Shown here piece after piece: positions 1 to 6,886 of a stretch of DNA of 38,229 bases; positions within the stretch are counted from its first letter, which is position 1, and the number at the start of each line of letters is the position of its first letter. The stretch covers positions 1 to 38,229 of the forward strand of contig JAIOPD010000129.1 in NCBI GenBank assembly GCA_021414115.1, in the 5' to 3' direction. The notes under the pieces were generated by a model that did no database searches, was not told the origin of the DNA, and was given only the letters and a program-made list of their open reading frames with translations. Origin of the DNA: Planctomycetia bacterium (GTDB taxonomy: Bacteria; Planctomycetota; Planctomycetia; Pirellulales; UBA1268). The translations under genes and the position numbers were made by a program.

Positions 1-24
1 CGGATCGGGGCGGTTCAAGTCTGC

Positions 25-52
25 TTGACACCCCGACCGACACTGCTAGAAC
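25..52 (+). promoter_or_regulatory. Candidate promoter of tRNA-Glu
   Basis: A perfect -35 hexamer TTGACA (25-30) is followed after 16 bases by TAGAAC (47-52), which matches TATAAT at four of six positions. The predicted transcription start falls about 5 bases before the tRNA 5' end at 64. Found by eye from the sigma-70 consensus; not tested. Confidence 0.55.
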
Positions 53-63
53 GAGTGCGTCCT

Positions 64-136
64 GCCCCCATCGTCTAGAGGCCCAGGACGTCGGGTTCTC
101 AGCCCGAAAACCGGGGTTCGACTCCCCGTGGGGGTA
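64..136 (+). tRNA. tRNA-Glu (anticodon CTC)
   Basis: A 73-nt cloverleaf that lines up with bacterial tRNA-Glu, including the D-arm CGTCTAGAGGCCCAGGAC. The anticodon stem TCGGG/CCCGA closes a 7-nt loop TTCTCAG, giving anticodon CTC, which reads GAG. The T-arm is CGGGG-TTCGACT-CCCCG. The acceptor stem GCCCCCA/TGGGGGT pairs fully except for a G-U at position 1:72, where the E. coli molecule has G-C. The discriminator base is A136. The 3' CCA is not encoded, so it must be added after transcription. A promoter lies just upstream and a strong hairpin just downstream, so this is probably a single-gene transcript. Confidence 0.95.
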
Positions 137-144
137 TCTGATCA

Positions 145-176
145 GCCGTATCCTTCGCAATCGCGAGGGATACGGC
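145..176 (+). terminator. Terminator-like hairpin after tRNA-Glu
   Basis: A perfect 9-bp inverted repeat, GCCGTATCC (145-153) with GGATACGGC (168-176), is extended inward by TCGC/GCGA pairing. It lies 8 bases after the tRNA. The tail (CGTTTCGCTTTCG) is only moderately T-rich, so it may terminate or serve as a processing or stability stem. Confidence 0.6.
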
Positions 177-278
177 CGTTTCGCTTTCGTCGTGCGAGTC
201 GGTGCGGCTCTCTGCTTACGTTGACTGTGCCGCAGCCAGCCTTCTGTAGGGGACTGACCCAGCGAAACGAGAAGCCCT

Positions 279-506
279 TTACTCGTGCTCCCCCTCGACA
301 TGGGCCTCGCCGTCCGGGGCGATGTCGATGTGCAGGCTCATCGGATGGCAGCAGACCGGACAGTCCTCGACGTAGTCTTGATGGGCACCCGCTGAAACGT
401 CGATTGGAACGACGATCTCTTCGCCGCATGAGTCGCAGATATACGTCGCTTCGAGGTCCGCAGCCGGTCTTCTCCTGCGACGGTGCATCGAGCGTTTTTT
501 GGCCAT
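279..506 (-). CDS. CPXCG-motif cysteine-rich small protein
   Basis: A protein of about 75 aa with two cysteine pairs, CDSC and CPVC, separated by about 25 residues. The motif YVEDCPVCCHP is followed by an acidic tail (DIAPDGEAHVEGEHE). This is the pattern of the CPXCG cysteine-rich family (Pfam Cys_rich_CPXG), presumed small metal-binding proteins of unknown role. The start is uncertain. The ATG at 506 (MAKKRS) is preferred because the decayed paralogue at 1471-1683 begins at a matching ATGGC; an in-frame ATG at 563 would add 19 residues. No strong Shine-Dalgarno precedes either start. The arginine run near the N-terminus (residues about 8-12) is notable and may bind nucleic acid, which is inference only. 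Confidence 0.75.
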   Translation of the reverse strand: MAKKRSMHRRRRRPAADLEATYICDSCGEEIVVPIDVSAGAHQDYVEDCPVCCHPMSLHIDIAPDGEAHVEGEHE

Positions 507-638
507 GGCGTTCGGAAGTGTAGCCACGGCGGCGGGCTTGGGAACGCTCGTCGCCGGTTTCATTGCAATCTGCCGGTGGTGCTGCAGATCGGGGCTGGCT
601 TGGTCCGCCCACTTGCTCGGGGGTTCCGCGATCCTGGC

Positions 639-1100
639 TCAGAACTCCCTCACTGCTTTCCTCAAGGCCTGCTCCAGCTCTTCCCTGGCTTTGCGGGCAC
701 CGTCCCGGAGGTGCTTCCACGCCTCGCCGCTCGACTTGCGAATCTCGTCGAGTTTGGTCTCTGCAGTCTTGCGCTTGGCGTCCAGATCGGTCATCTTCTC
801 CGTCCACTCAGTCTTTCCGGTTTCCTTGAGGTTCGCGACTTTGGTCTGCAGTTCACGAATCTCCTCGTCCAGCCGTTCAAGGTTTTCGTTCAACGCCCGC
901 TCAAAGTCTTGCTTGGCTTCGAGAGCGTCGTCGACGGCTTTCGCAGCCGGGGACTCCGCTATCGGCGCAGGAGTCTCAGCGGGCACCTTGCGAACCGTGT
1001 GCTCCAGGGCCTCCTCGGCGGGCTTCGGGGCGCACCCCTGGGTACCCAGCAAAGCGACGCCAAGGACGAAGACGAATGCCGAGCAAGACTGGTAACGCAT
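639..1100 (-). CDS. Coiled-coil lipoprotein
   Basis: A 153-aa exported protein. The start at 1100 gives an N-terminal hydrophobic signal ending in a lipobox-like GTQGC, so the mature protein should be lipid-anchored at Cys. CGGAG lies about 8 bases upstream, which supports this start over the in-frame ATG at 1151. After a short Pro/Ala linker, residues from about 50 onward are charged and heptad-patterned (FERALNENLERLDEEIREL and onward), predicting a long alpha-helical coiled coil. The C-terminus (EAWKHLRDGARKAREEL) resembles small stress-induced coiled-coil proteins of the cyanobacterial sll1863 type; this match is from memory and tentative. It sits among small, possibly stress-related genes on the same strand. 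Confidence 0.7.
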   Translation of the reverse strand: MRYQSCSAFVFVLGVALLGTQGCAPKPAEEALEHTVRKVPAETPAPIAESPAAKAVDDALEAKQDFERALNENLERLDEEIRELQTKVANLKETGKTEWTEKMTDLDAKRKTAETKLDEIRKSSGEAWKHLRDGARKAREELEQALRKAVREF

Positions 1101-1470
1101 GACTGAACTCCGAGGGACGTGCAGGAAACGAACCGGGGCAACGGTAGCCAAGCACCATCAGCGCAGGCTTCTTTGCCGGGGATTCATCCGGCCAGAGCGT
1201 CCTTTGTGCCTCCGGACACTTCAGGGCTCTGCCGCCGGGCGTCACAACAGGCTCCACACTCGCCGTGAAGATGGGCCGTAAGATTTCTCCAGGGCGATCC
1301 ATACCGGAGGCTGCCAATCCCTGAGGGTGATCTCCCCGAGAAGATCTCCGCCGTCGTGAAGGCGGCGGGTGGCATCGTGGGCGTGATGGGGAGCGGGTTG
1401 GGGTGGCGGGCGGAGTCCCCGCGCTTCCGCTTGGGGCTTCCTGACGGGAGGTGTGGCGGCGGGAGCAGGC
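1101..1470. other. Gene-poor stretch of 370 bases
   Basis: No convincing gene is seen on either strand. The segment carries the upstream region of the coiled-coil lipoprotein (minus strand) and one copy of the dispersed AAGCCCC-type repeat near 1413-1443. Open frames across it have no recognisable domain, no good ribosome-binding site, and translate the repeat in the usual spurious way (SPKRKRGD). Confidence 0.5.
1413..1443 (-). repeat. Dispersed short palindromic repeat, copy 1
   Basis: Read on the minus strand this contains GGAAGCCCCAAGCGGAAGCG followed by CGGGGACTCC. It matches the copies at 20604, 27305 and 27384 in the core GAAGCCC-(A/G)AGCGC-AGCG-GGGG. It is intergenic, next to a decayed gene. 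Confidence 0.6.
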
Positions 1471-1683
1471 TCATTCGCGCGCGCCTTCGACATGGGCTTC
1501 GCCGTCACCATCGATCTCGACGTGCAGAAACATGGAGTGGCAGCAGACCGGGCAGTCTTCCACGTAGGCGTGGCGGGCGCCGCCGCGGGGTTTTCGACGA
1601 GCGTTCCGACTGGAACCCCTCCCGACTCGGCCAGAGTAGCCTTGCTCGCATCTGTCATCGTCACGCTCTTGGCGTTGCGCCAT
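1471..1683 (-). pseudogene. Decayed second copy of the CPXCG cysteine-rich gene
   Basis: The 3' half is closely similar to the gene at 279-506 in both DNA and protein: YVEDCPVCCHSMFLHVEID here against YVEDCPVCCHPMSLHIDIA there. Both also end in GEAHVEG. The 5' half does not hold together. The codons for the first cysteine pair (TGCGACTCATGC in the intact copy) correspond to GCCGAGTCGGGA here. The span from there to the conserved TAC of YVEDC is one base shorter, so the reading frame is shifted. The putative start ATGGCGCAACGC parallels ATGGCCAAAAAACGC in the intact copy. I read this as an old tandem-type duplicate that lost its first zinc-binding half. A short expressed protein from the surviving frame (70 aa) cannot be excluded. 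Confidence 0.65.
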
Positions 1684-1700
1684 CGGCGGCGTGGGAAATG

Positions 1701-1898
1701 CTACCGGGAAAACGTGCGCCGCAGTCTTGCCAGCGTCTTGAGGACATGCGTCTTCATATGCCCGGGCTCGCCGATTCCATCATGCACGTGCTCGTCGTCG
1801 TTCCGTGGAACGGCCAGCATGAAGAGATAGACCCCCGCGATGATGGCTCCGGCGAGGACCAAGACCAGGATCAGCATGTCGAAGCGAAGGGTGCTCAT
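1701..1898 (-). CDS. Small single-helix membrane protein
   Basis: A 65-aa protein starting at the ATG at 1898, preceded by GGGAGA about 6 bases upstream. Residues about 8-29 (MLILVLVLAGAIIAGVYLFM) form one transmembrane helix. A charged tail follows with a histidine/acid patch (DDEHVHDGIGEPGH) and a basic C-terminus. I do not recognise a family. The frame extends upstream, but the extension is Pro/Gly-rich with no ribosome-binding site. The His/Asp patch could bind metal, which is inference. Confidence 0.6.
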   Translation of the reverse strand: MSTLRFDMLILVLVLAGAIIAGVYLFMLAVPRNDDEHVHDGIGEPGHMKTHVLKTLARLRRTFSR

Positions 1899-2094
1899 GG
1901 TGTCTCCCAAGACGGCTACCGCTCCAGGAGAGAGGTAGTGACGGAACGAGGGCGCTGCCGAAAACTCATGGCCCGGCGGTCTTTGGATCGGCAGGCCGTC
2001 GCCGTGAAAATCCACGGTGCCCTGCGCGACTGTTCCGTTCGCACAGGGCACAAGAGGATTGAAAGCCCTCTCTGACGCGGACAGTCAGCGAGCG

Positions 2095-2646
2095 TTACGG
2101 CATGAGAACCTTGTCAATGATGTGAACCACGCCGTTGGCGGCCTTGATGTCCGAGTTCTTCACGTGAGCCATCCCTTTCGTGGTGCCGATATGCACGCCC
2201 GTCAGGAGATGGTGCGTCACTTCAACTTTCGTTCCGCCCGCAGTCGTGGCGTCCTTCATCTTTTTCACGTCGGCGATGAGGTGATCGCCCGGCACGACGT
2301 GCATCAGCAACACCGCCTTCAACTTTTCCTTGTTTTCCGGCTTCAACAGGTCGTCGAGCGTGCCCGAGGGCAAGTGCGTAAAGGCTTCGTCAGTCGGAGC
2401 GAACAGCGTGAATGGACCCGTTCCCTTGAGTGTCTCAATGAGTCCGGCCGCCTTGAGGGCTTTGGCAAGCGTGGTGAAGTGGCCCGACTCGACGACAGCT
2501 TCAACGACATCCAGTGTCTTCTCCGGGATCTTGCTGGAATGCTCCGCCTGACCGCTCGCTGGCTCGGCACGAACGCCGCTCGCCGCCATGCTGATCCCCA
2601 CAACCGTCAACAACCCGATGACACAGTTCGCAAGCATCGTTTTCAT
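2095..2646 (-). CDS. Secreted fasciclin (FAS1) domain protein
   Basis: A 183-aa protein with a Sec signal peptide (about residues 1-27, cleavage expected after VRA) followed by a single FAS1 domain. The two FAS1 boxes are visible: H1 as TGPFTLFAPTDEAFTHLP and H2 near the C-terminus as ANGVVHIIDKVLMP. A YH-type core region is present as LMHVVPGDH. Single-domain bacterial FAS1 proteins of this size are secreted and linked to adhesion or cell-surface interactions. The start at 2646 is supported by GAGG about 9 bases upstream; the in-frame ATG at 2691 would put extra residues before the signal peptide. It is flanked by other small genes on the same strand with gaps over 100 bases, so it is probably transcribed separately. 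Confidence 0.9.
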   Translation of the reverse strand: MKTMLANCVIGLLTVVGISMAASGVRAEPASGQAEHSSKIPEKTLDVVEAVVESGHFTTLAKALKAAGLIETLKGTGPFTLFAPTDEAFTHLPSGTLDDLLKPENKEKLKAVLLMHVVPGDHLIADVKKMKDATTAGGTKVEVTHHLLTGVHIGTTKGMAHVKNSDIKAANGVVHIIDKVLMP

Positions 2647-2808
2647 GAGTGCATACCTCGTGAAGGAAAAACCGCTCGACGGCCGGCTCACGCGTGTCGC
2701 CGTCCTCGATCGCGGAACGCTACGAAGGCGTCATGCCGAAAGGCCGGAAAGAGCCGCGGGCCGCTTCTTTCTCGATGCGGGCTCAGGTGGACAGTGCGGC
2801 TGTCCGCT

Positions 2809-3252
2809 TCATGGGCGTGAGGCCATCGGTGGCCTGTCCGGGCTGACGTCGAGCCAGACCTCGTCGCCCACGGCGATCCGGTCATCACCCCGGGGGTGAA
2901 ACTCGACAGTCAGGCTCTCCTTGAGGCGATCCCATTTCACGCCGGTCACCACGCCGATCGCCCGGTCGGAGCCGGGCCCGACGCGATACACCTCATCTCC
3001 GAGCGCCACATGCGGATGCCCGGAAATCCCGCCACCGCGGCCGATGTGGCCCGGCGTATCCCCTGCATACCTGGCATCGAAGCTCTCCACGACTTCGAAC
3101 CGGAACTGGTGCCCTGACGTCACCTGAGCGGTGGACGGCGGCCGTGGAACGACGGGGTCGTCGGCCATCAACGGGACGAGGACGGCAGTAGCCACGCCCA
3201 GGAGGAGCGCCCAGATCGCCATGCGCGGGGGGAACGTGGATGCTCGATTCAT
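2809..3252 (-). CDS. Exported protein of unknown function
   Basis: A 147-aa protein with an N-terminal hydrophobic segment (about residues 12-30, MAIWALLLGVATAVLVPLM) that is either a signal peptide or an anchor. The remainder is soluble and rich in beta-type sequence with Gly, Asp and Val, including VGDEVWLDV and LGDEVYRVG, which may be two similar beta hairpins. No family is recognised. No good Shine-Dalgarno precedes 3252; the internal ATG at 3222 would shorten the positive N-terminus but keep the signal. The repeated (V/L)GDEV phrase hints at a small beta-barrel fold, which is inference. Confidence 0.6.
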   Translation of the reverse strand: MNRASTFPPRMAIWALLLGVATAVLVPLMADDPVVPRPPSTAQVTSGHQFRFEVVESFDARYAGDTPGHIGRGGGISGHPHVALGDEVYRVGPGSDRAIGVVTGVKWDRLKESLTVEFHPRGDDRIAVGDEVWLDVSPDRPPMASRP

Positions 3253-3324
3253 CGCGTCATCGCTTTACGCGTCGGGGGGCGCCGTCGCCAGGAAGTCTTT
3301 CCGGCTCCAGGCAGCAGGCGAGAT

Positions 3325-3534
3325 TCAGTGTTCCGTGGTCGCGCCGATCCTGATCCGCACCTGCCAGTGGGCCACCTTGCCCTCCTCGATGTGGCCACGG
3401 GTTTCCATGACCTCGAACCACCGGAGATGCTTTTCAGCCAGCGCTGCCGTGGCGATGGCGTTGTGAACCGCTCCTTCGATGCTCGTGTGCGAGGATCCGA
3501 CCAACTCGATGATGTTGTAGGTGTGTTCACTCAT
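3325..3534 (-). CDS. Dodecin family flavin-binding protein
   Basis: A 69-aa protein that spans the whole dodecin family from [15 protein letters not shown] to [10 protein letters not shown]. The family signature is clear: KIIELVGSS-like N-terminus, then a helix, then [14 protein letters not shown] with the tryptophan that stacks on flavin, and [13 protein letters not shown]. Dodecins assemble as hollow 12-mers that store riboflavin, FMN or CoA and protect against flavin-driven oxidation. The start at 3534 gives the exact family length. The frame is open upstream but that extension has no family resemblance. Confidence 0.92.
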   Translation of the reverse strand: MSEHTYNIIELVGSSHTSIEGAVHNAIATAALAEKHLRWFEVMETRGHIEEGKVAHWQVRIRIGATTEH

Positions 3535-3713
3535 TGTTCGCTCTTTCACCACCGGCGCTCTTTCACCCCCAGGAGGATCGAGGGGTGCATCGCGAAGAAG
3601 TCCGCACATCGGCATCTTTCGCGGGCGGATTCTCGGGAAAGCTTCGAGGGCGTCTGGCTGCGGTGTGGCTCGATGGACAGTTCGGCGCGGTGGCCGGTCA
3701 CTGGGGGAAACGT

Positions 3714-3935
3714 TCAAAACGCCGCCAAGACCCACCACACCGCGACGGCGAGGCAGACGAGCGCCGTGACGATCACCCAGGCGGGCTTGCTTGGCCCAGC
3801 ATGGTCTTCGGCCGAGATATATTGCTCGCAGTACGGACACCGCGGCGAATCTTCGAGTATGTCACGACGACAATAGGGGCAGGGGACGGTTGGTTCATCG
3901 TCATCGTCCTCGTCCTCGTCGCGGTAGGCAGTCAT
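3714..3935 (-). CDS. Zinc-ribbon protein with C-terminal membrane helix
   Basis: A 73-aa protein. A very acidic N-terminus ([12 protein letters not shown]) leads into two CPYC knuckles (CPYCRRDI and CPYCEQYI), together a four-cysteine zinc ribbon at about residues 19-38. One transmembrane helix ends the protein ([21 protein letters not shown]). The ribbon is expected to be cytoplasmic. Small zinc-ribbon/TM proteins of this shape are common as hypotheticals in planctomycetes, and no function is known to me. The start at 3935 is chosen because the upstream extension is low-complexity and arginine-rich. The gene is divergent from the P-type ATPase, with an 86-base gap that should hold both promoters. 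Confidence 0.7.
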   Translation of the reverse strand: MTAYRDEDEDDDDEPTVPCPYCRRDILEDSPRCPYCEQYISAEDHAGPSKPAWVIVTALVCLAVAVWWVLAAF

Positions 3936-4021
3936 CGGCTGTCTTTCGGCTCTTCCAATCCATGCGTCCTCACCCGAGCCGTCTCGAGGCGATCTTCTTG
4001 GCTCCCTAGAATAGGAGTGGT

Positions 4022-6886
4022 ATGGCCGGCGATCCACCCCGAGGCCTGACGATGAACGCAGCGAGCGGTACGAGGGCCGGAGCACCGCAGGCCCACGCTC
4101 TCACGCCCGTGCCCTGGCATGCCGTCGATCTCGACGGCGTCATCGCCCGTCTCGAGGCCGACCCAGTACGCGGGCTAGCGACGGCCGAGGCTGTCCGCCG
4201 ACTCGCCGCCCATGGCGCCAACGCGCTCGACGAGCCGCCGCCGCGGCCCTGGTGGCGGAACTTCCTCCGCCAGTTTGAGGAGCTCGTGATCTGGATCCTG
4301 GTGGTGGCTGCCGCGATCGCCGGTGTCATGGGAGACTGGGCCGACGCGGCGGCGATCGTGGCGATCGTGCTCGTCAACGCCATCATCGGCTTCCTCCAGG
4401 AGGAACGCGCGCAGCAGGCGTTGGCCGCGCTGCAGCGCATGGCGGCCCCGACGGCGCGGGTGGTGCGCGACGGTACACGGGCGTCGATTCCTGCGCGGGA
4501 GGTCGTGCCGGGCGATCTGATCGATCTCGAGGCGGGCGATCAGGTGCCGGCCGATGCCCGGCTGCTTCAGGCCTTCGGGCTCTTCGTTCAGGAATCATCG
4601 CTCACCGGCGAGAGCATGCCGGTCGATAAGTCGCCGGCGAAGACGCTGCCCGCCGCCACCCCGCTCGGTGATCGGCTCTCGCTCGTGCATGCGGGGACCG
4701 TGGTCGCCGCGGGCAGCGGGTCGGCCGTCGTCGTGGCCACCGGCATGGCGACCGAAATCGGCCGGATCGCCGGCATGCTGGAGCGGTCTCCGCCGGAGTC
4801 GACGCCGCTTCAGCGGAGACTCGCGGGACTCGGCCGAATCCTGGTTGCCGTCTGCCTCGCCGTGGTCGGCATGATCTTCCTGCTGGAACTGTCCCGCGGC
4901 GGCGGCCTCGGCGAACTCTGGAGGACTGGCAGGCTCGGAGAGGTGCTTCTGCGGGCGGTGAGCCTTGCCGTGGCCGCGGTGCCCGAGGGCCTGCCGGCGG
5001 TTGTCACGCTCGTGCTCGCCCTCGGCCTGCAGCGGATGGTGGCCAGAAACGCGCTGGTGCGCCGCCTGCCGAGCGTGGAGACGCTCGGCTCGGTGACGGT
5101 GATCTGTTCCGACAAGACCGGCACCCTCACCCGCAACGAGATGACCGTCCGCGACATCATCACCGCGGGCCACCACTACCGCGTGACGGGCGTGGGCTAC
5201 GAGCCCCGGGGCGAGTTTCATCCGCATGCTCCGGGTGACGGCCAGACCGTGGGGCCGGCCGCCGAGCCCGATCTCCGCACGTTGCTCTGGATCGCGGCCC
5301 GCTGCACTACCGCCACTTTGCTGCCCGGAGCCGATGGCGCCGGCTGGCAGGTGATCGGTGATCCGACGGAGGGGGCGCTGGTCGTGGCGGCGGTGAAGGG
5401 GGGCGTGGCCGCGAGTGATCCGGCCGAGCCGACGATCTTCGAGATCCCCTTCGACTCCACGAGGAAGCGGATGAGCGTGGTCGTGCGGCTCGATGCGAAG
5501 CGCCGCATGCTGGCCACGAAGGGGGCTCCGGAGGCGGTGCTCGCGGACTGCGTCGCCGAGCAGCGGGACGGCCGCGTCGTGCCGCTCAACGACGAACGCC
5601 GCCTTGAAATCCTGGCGGCAGCGGCCGGTCTCGCCGAGCAGGCATTGCGGGTGCTGTCGCTGGCGTGGCGGGACGTGCCGGCGGAGGAGCCGCTTGACGA
5701 CGACGCGAGCCACATCGAACGTGGTCTCGTGTCCGTGGGCCTCGTCGGCATGATCGACCCGCCCCGCGACGAGGCCGGGGCTGCCGTGCAGCGCTGCCGG
5801 TCGGCCGGCATCCGCCCCGTGATGATCACTGGCGACCACCCGGCGACGGCGCTCGCCGTGGGCCGCGAACTCGGGCTCGTCGGCCCGGGCACCGACCGCG
5901 TCGTCACCGGCATGCAACTCGACGCCCTGGACGACTCGGCCATCACGGCCGTGGCTGCCGAGACGTCCGTCTACGCCCGGGTATCCGCCGAGCACAAACT
6001 CCGCATCGTGCGGGCCCTGCAGCGTCTCGGCGAGGTGGTGGCGATGACGGGCGACGGGGTCAACGACGCCCCGGCCGTGAAGGCTGCCGACATCGGGATC
6101 GCGATGGGGATCACCGGCACCGACGTCACCCGGGAGGCGGCCGACATGGTGCTCACCGACGACAACTTCGCCTCGATCGTCAGCGCGGTGGAGGAGGGGC
6201 GGGGCATCTACGACAACATCCAGAAGTTCATGCACTACCTGCTCGCGTGCAACGCGGGGGAGGTGCTCGTGATGTTCGTCGCCGCCGTGGCCGGATGGCC
6301 CGCACCGTTGGCTGCGATCCAGATCCTGTGGCTCAACCTCGTGACCGACGGCCTGCCGGCACTCGCGCTGGGGCTCGAGCCGCCGGAGCCGGACATCATG
6401 ACGCGACCGCCACGGCCGCCGCGGGAGCCGGTGATCCCGTGGATTCGCGGCGTCCAGATCGTCGCTCACGGAGTGATCGTGGCCGCGGTGGCGATCACCG
6501 CGTTTTGGATCACCTGGCAGGGGGACGAGGCCCGGCTGCCGGCGGCCCGCACCGTGACCTTTTGTGTCGCCGCGTTCAGCCAGCTCTTTTTTGCCATCGG
6601 CTGCCGCAGCGACCGCTCGACCGCGTTTCAGCTGGGCTTTTTCGGCAACCCGGCCCTGCTTCTGGCTGTGGTCCTCTCGGGGTTGCTCCAGTTCAGCGTC
6701 GTGATGCTGCCACCGGCGCAGCCATTGTTCGAGATCGACTCGACGCTCGGCAGCGAGTGGGGGCTCGTGCTCGGGCTGGCGCTCGTGCCGGTCACCGTCA
6801 TCGAACTGGTGAAATGCCTGTTTCCGTCGCGATGCCGCCCGGATCAGACCGTCAACCGGATCAGACCTTGTAGCCGTTGCGGCTGA
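4022..6886 (+). CDS. P-type Ca2+-transporting ATPase (type IIA-like)
   Basis: A 954-aa ATP-driven cation pump of the inner membrane. In order: cation_ATPase N-terminal domain (WHAVDLDGVIARLEADPVRG), actuator domain with SLTGES, phosphorylation site DKTGTLT (Asp364), nucleotide-binding domain with KGAPE, hinge MTGDGVNDAPAVKAADIGIA, and about ten membrane helices. The ion-site residues of SERCA pumps are present: PEGLP in M4, NAGE in M5 (SERCA Asn768/Glu771) and NLVTDG in M6 (Asn796/Thr799/Asp800). This favours Ca2+ over Mg2+ or K+. The ATG at 4022 has AGGAG only 4 bases upstream. The ATG at 4052 has GAGG at 7 bases and may be the real start. The 3' end overlaps the convergent oxidoreductase by 26 bases. 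Confidence 0.93.
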   Translation: MAGDPPRGLTMNAASGTRAGAPQAHALTPVPWHAVDLDGVIARLEADPVRGLATAEAVRRLAAHGANALDEPPPRPWWRNFLRQFEELVIWILVVAAAIAGVMGDWADAAAIVAIVLVNAIIGFLQEERAQQALAALQRMAAPTARVVRDGTRASIPAREVVPGDLIDLEAGDQVPADARLLQAFGLFVQESSLTGESMPVDKSPAKTLPAATPLGDRLSLVHAGTVVAAGSGSAVVVATGMATEIGRIAGMLERSPPESTPLQRRLAGLGRILVAVCLAVVGMIFLLELSRGGGLGELWRTGRLGEVLLRAVSLAVAAVPEGLPAVVTLVLALGLQRMVARNALVRRLPSVETLGSVTVICSDKTGTLTRNEMTVRDIITAGHHYRVTGVGYEPRGEFHPHAPGDGQTVGPAAEPDLRTLLWIAARCTTATLLPGADGAGWQVIGDPTEGALVVAAVKGGVAASDPAEPTIFEIPFDSTRKRMSVVVRLDAKRRMLATKGAPEAVLADCVAEQRDGRVVPLNDERRLEILAAAAGLAEQALRVLSLAWRDVPAEEPLDDDASHIERGLVSVGLVGMIDPPRDEAGAAVQRCRSAGIRPVMITGDHPATALAVGRELGLVGPGTDRVVTGMQLDALDDSAITAVAAETSVYARVSAEHKLRIVRALQRLGEVVAMTGDGVNDAPAVKAADIGIAMGITGTDVTREAADMVLTDDNFASIVSAVEEGRGIYDNIQKFMHYLLACNAGEVLVMFVAAVAGWPAPLAAIQILWLNLVTDGLPALALGLEPPEPDIMTRPPRPPREPVIPWIRGVQIVAHGVIVAAVAITAFWITWQGDEARLPAARTVTFCVAAFSQLFFAIGCRSDRSTAFQLGFFGNPALLLAVVLSGLLQFSVVMLPPAQPLFEIDSTLGSEWGLVLGLALVPVTVIELVKCLFPSRCRPDQTVNRIRPCSRCG

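Noticed and set aside
483-1106. Plus-strand frames across the coiled-coil lipoprotein
   Set aside because: Shadow of a gene with a lipobox, Shine-Dalgarno and coiled-coil pattern on the minus strand.
4595-6469. Long open frame on the minus strand (624 codons) inside the ATPase gene
   Set aside because: Antisense to a complete P-type ATPase, His/Arg/Asp-rich composition with no domain; a high-GC shadow.
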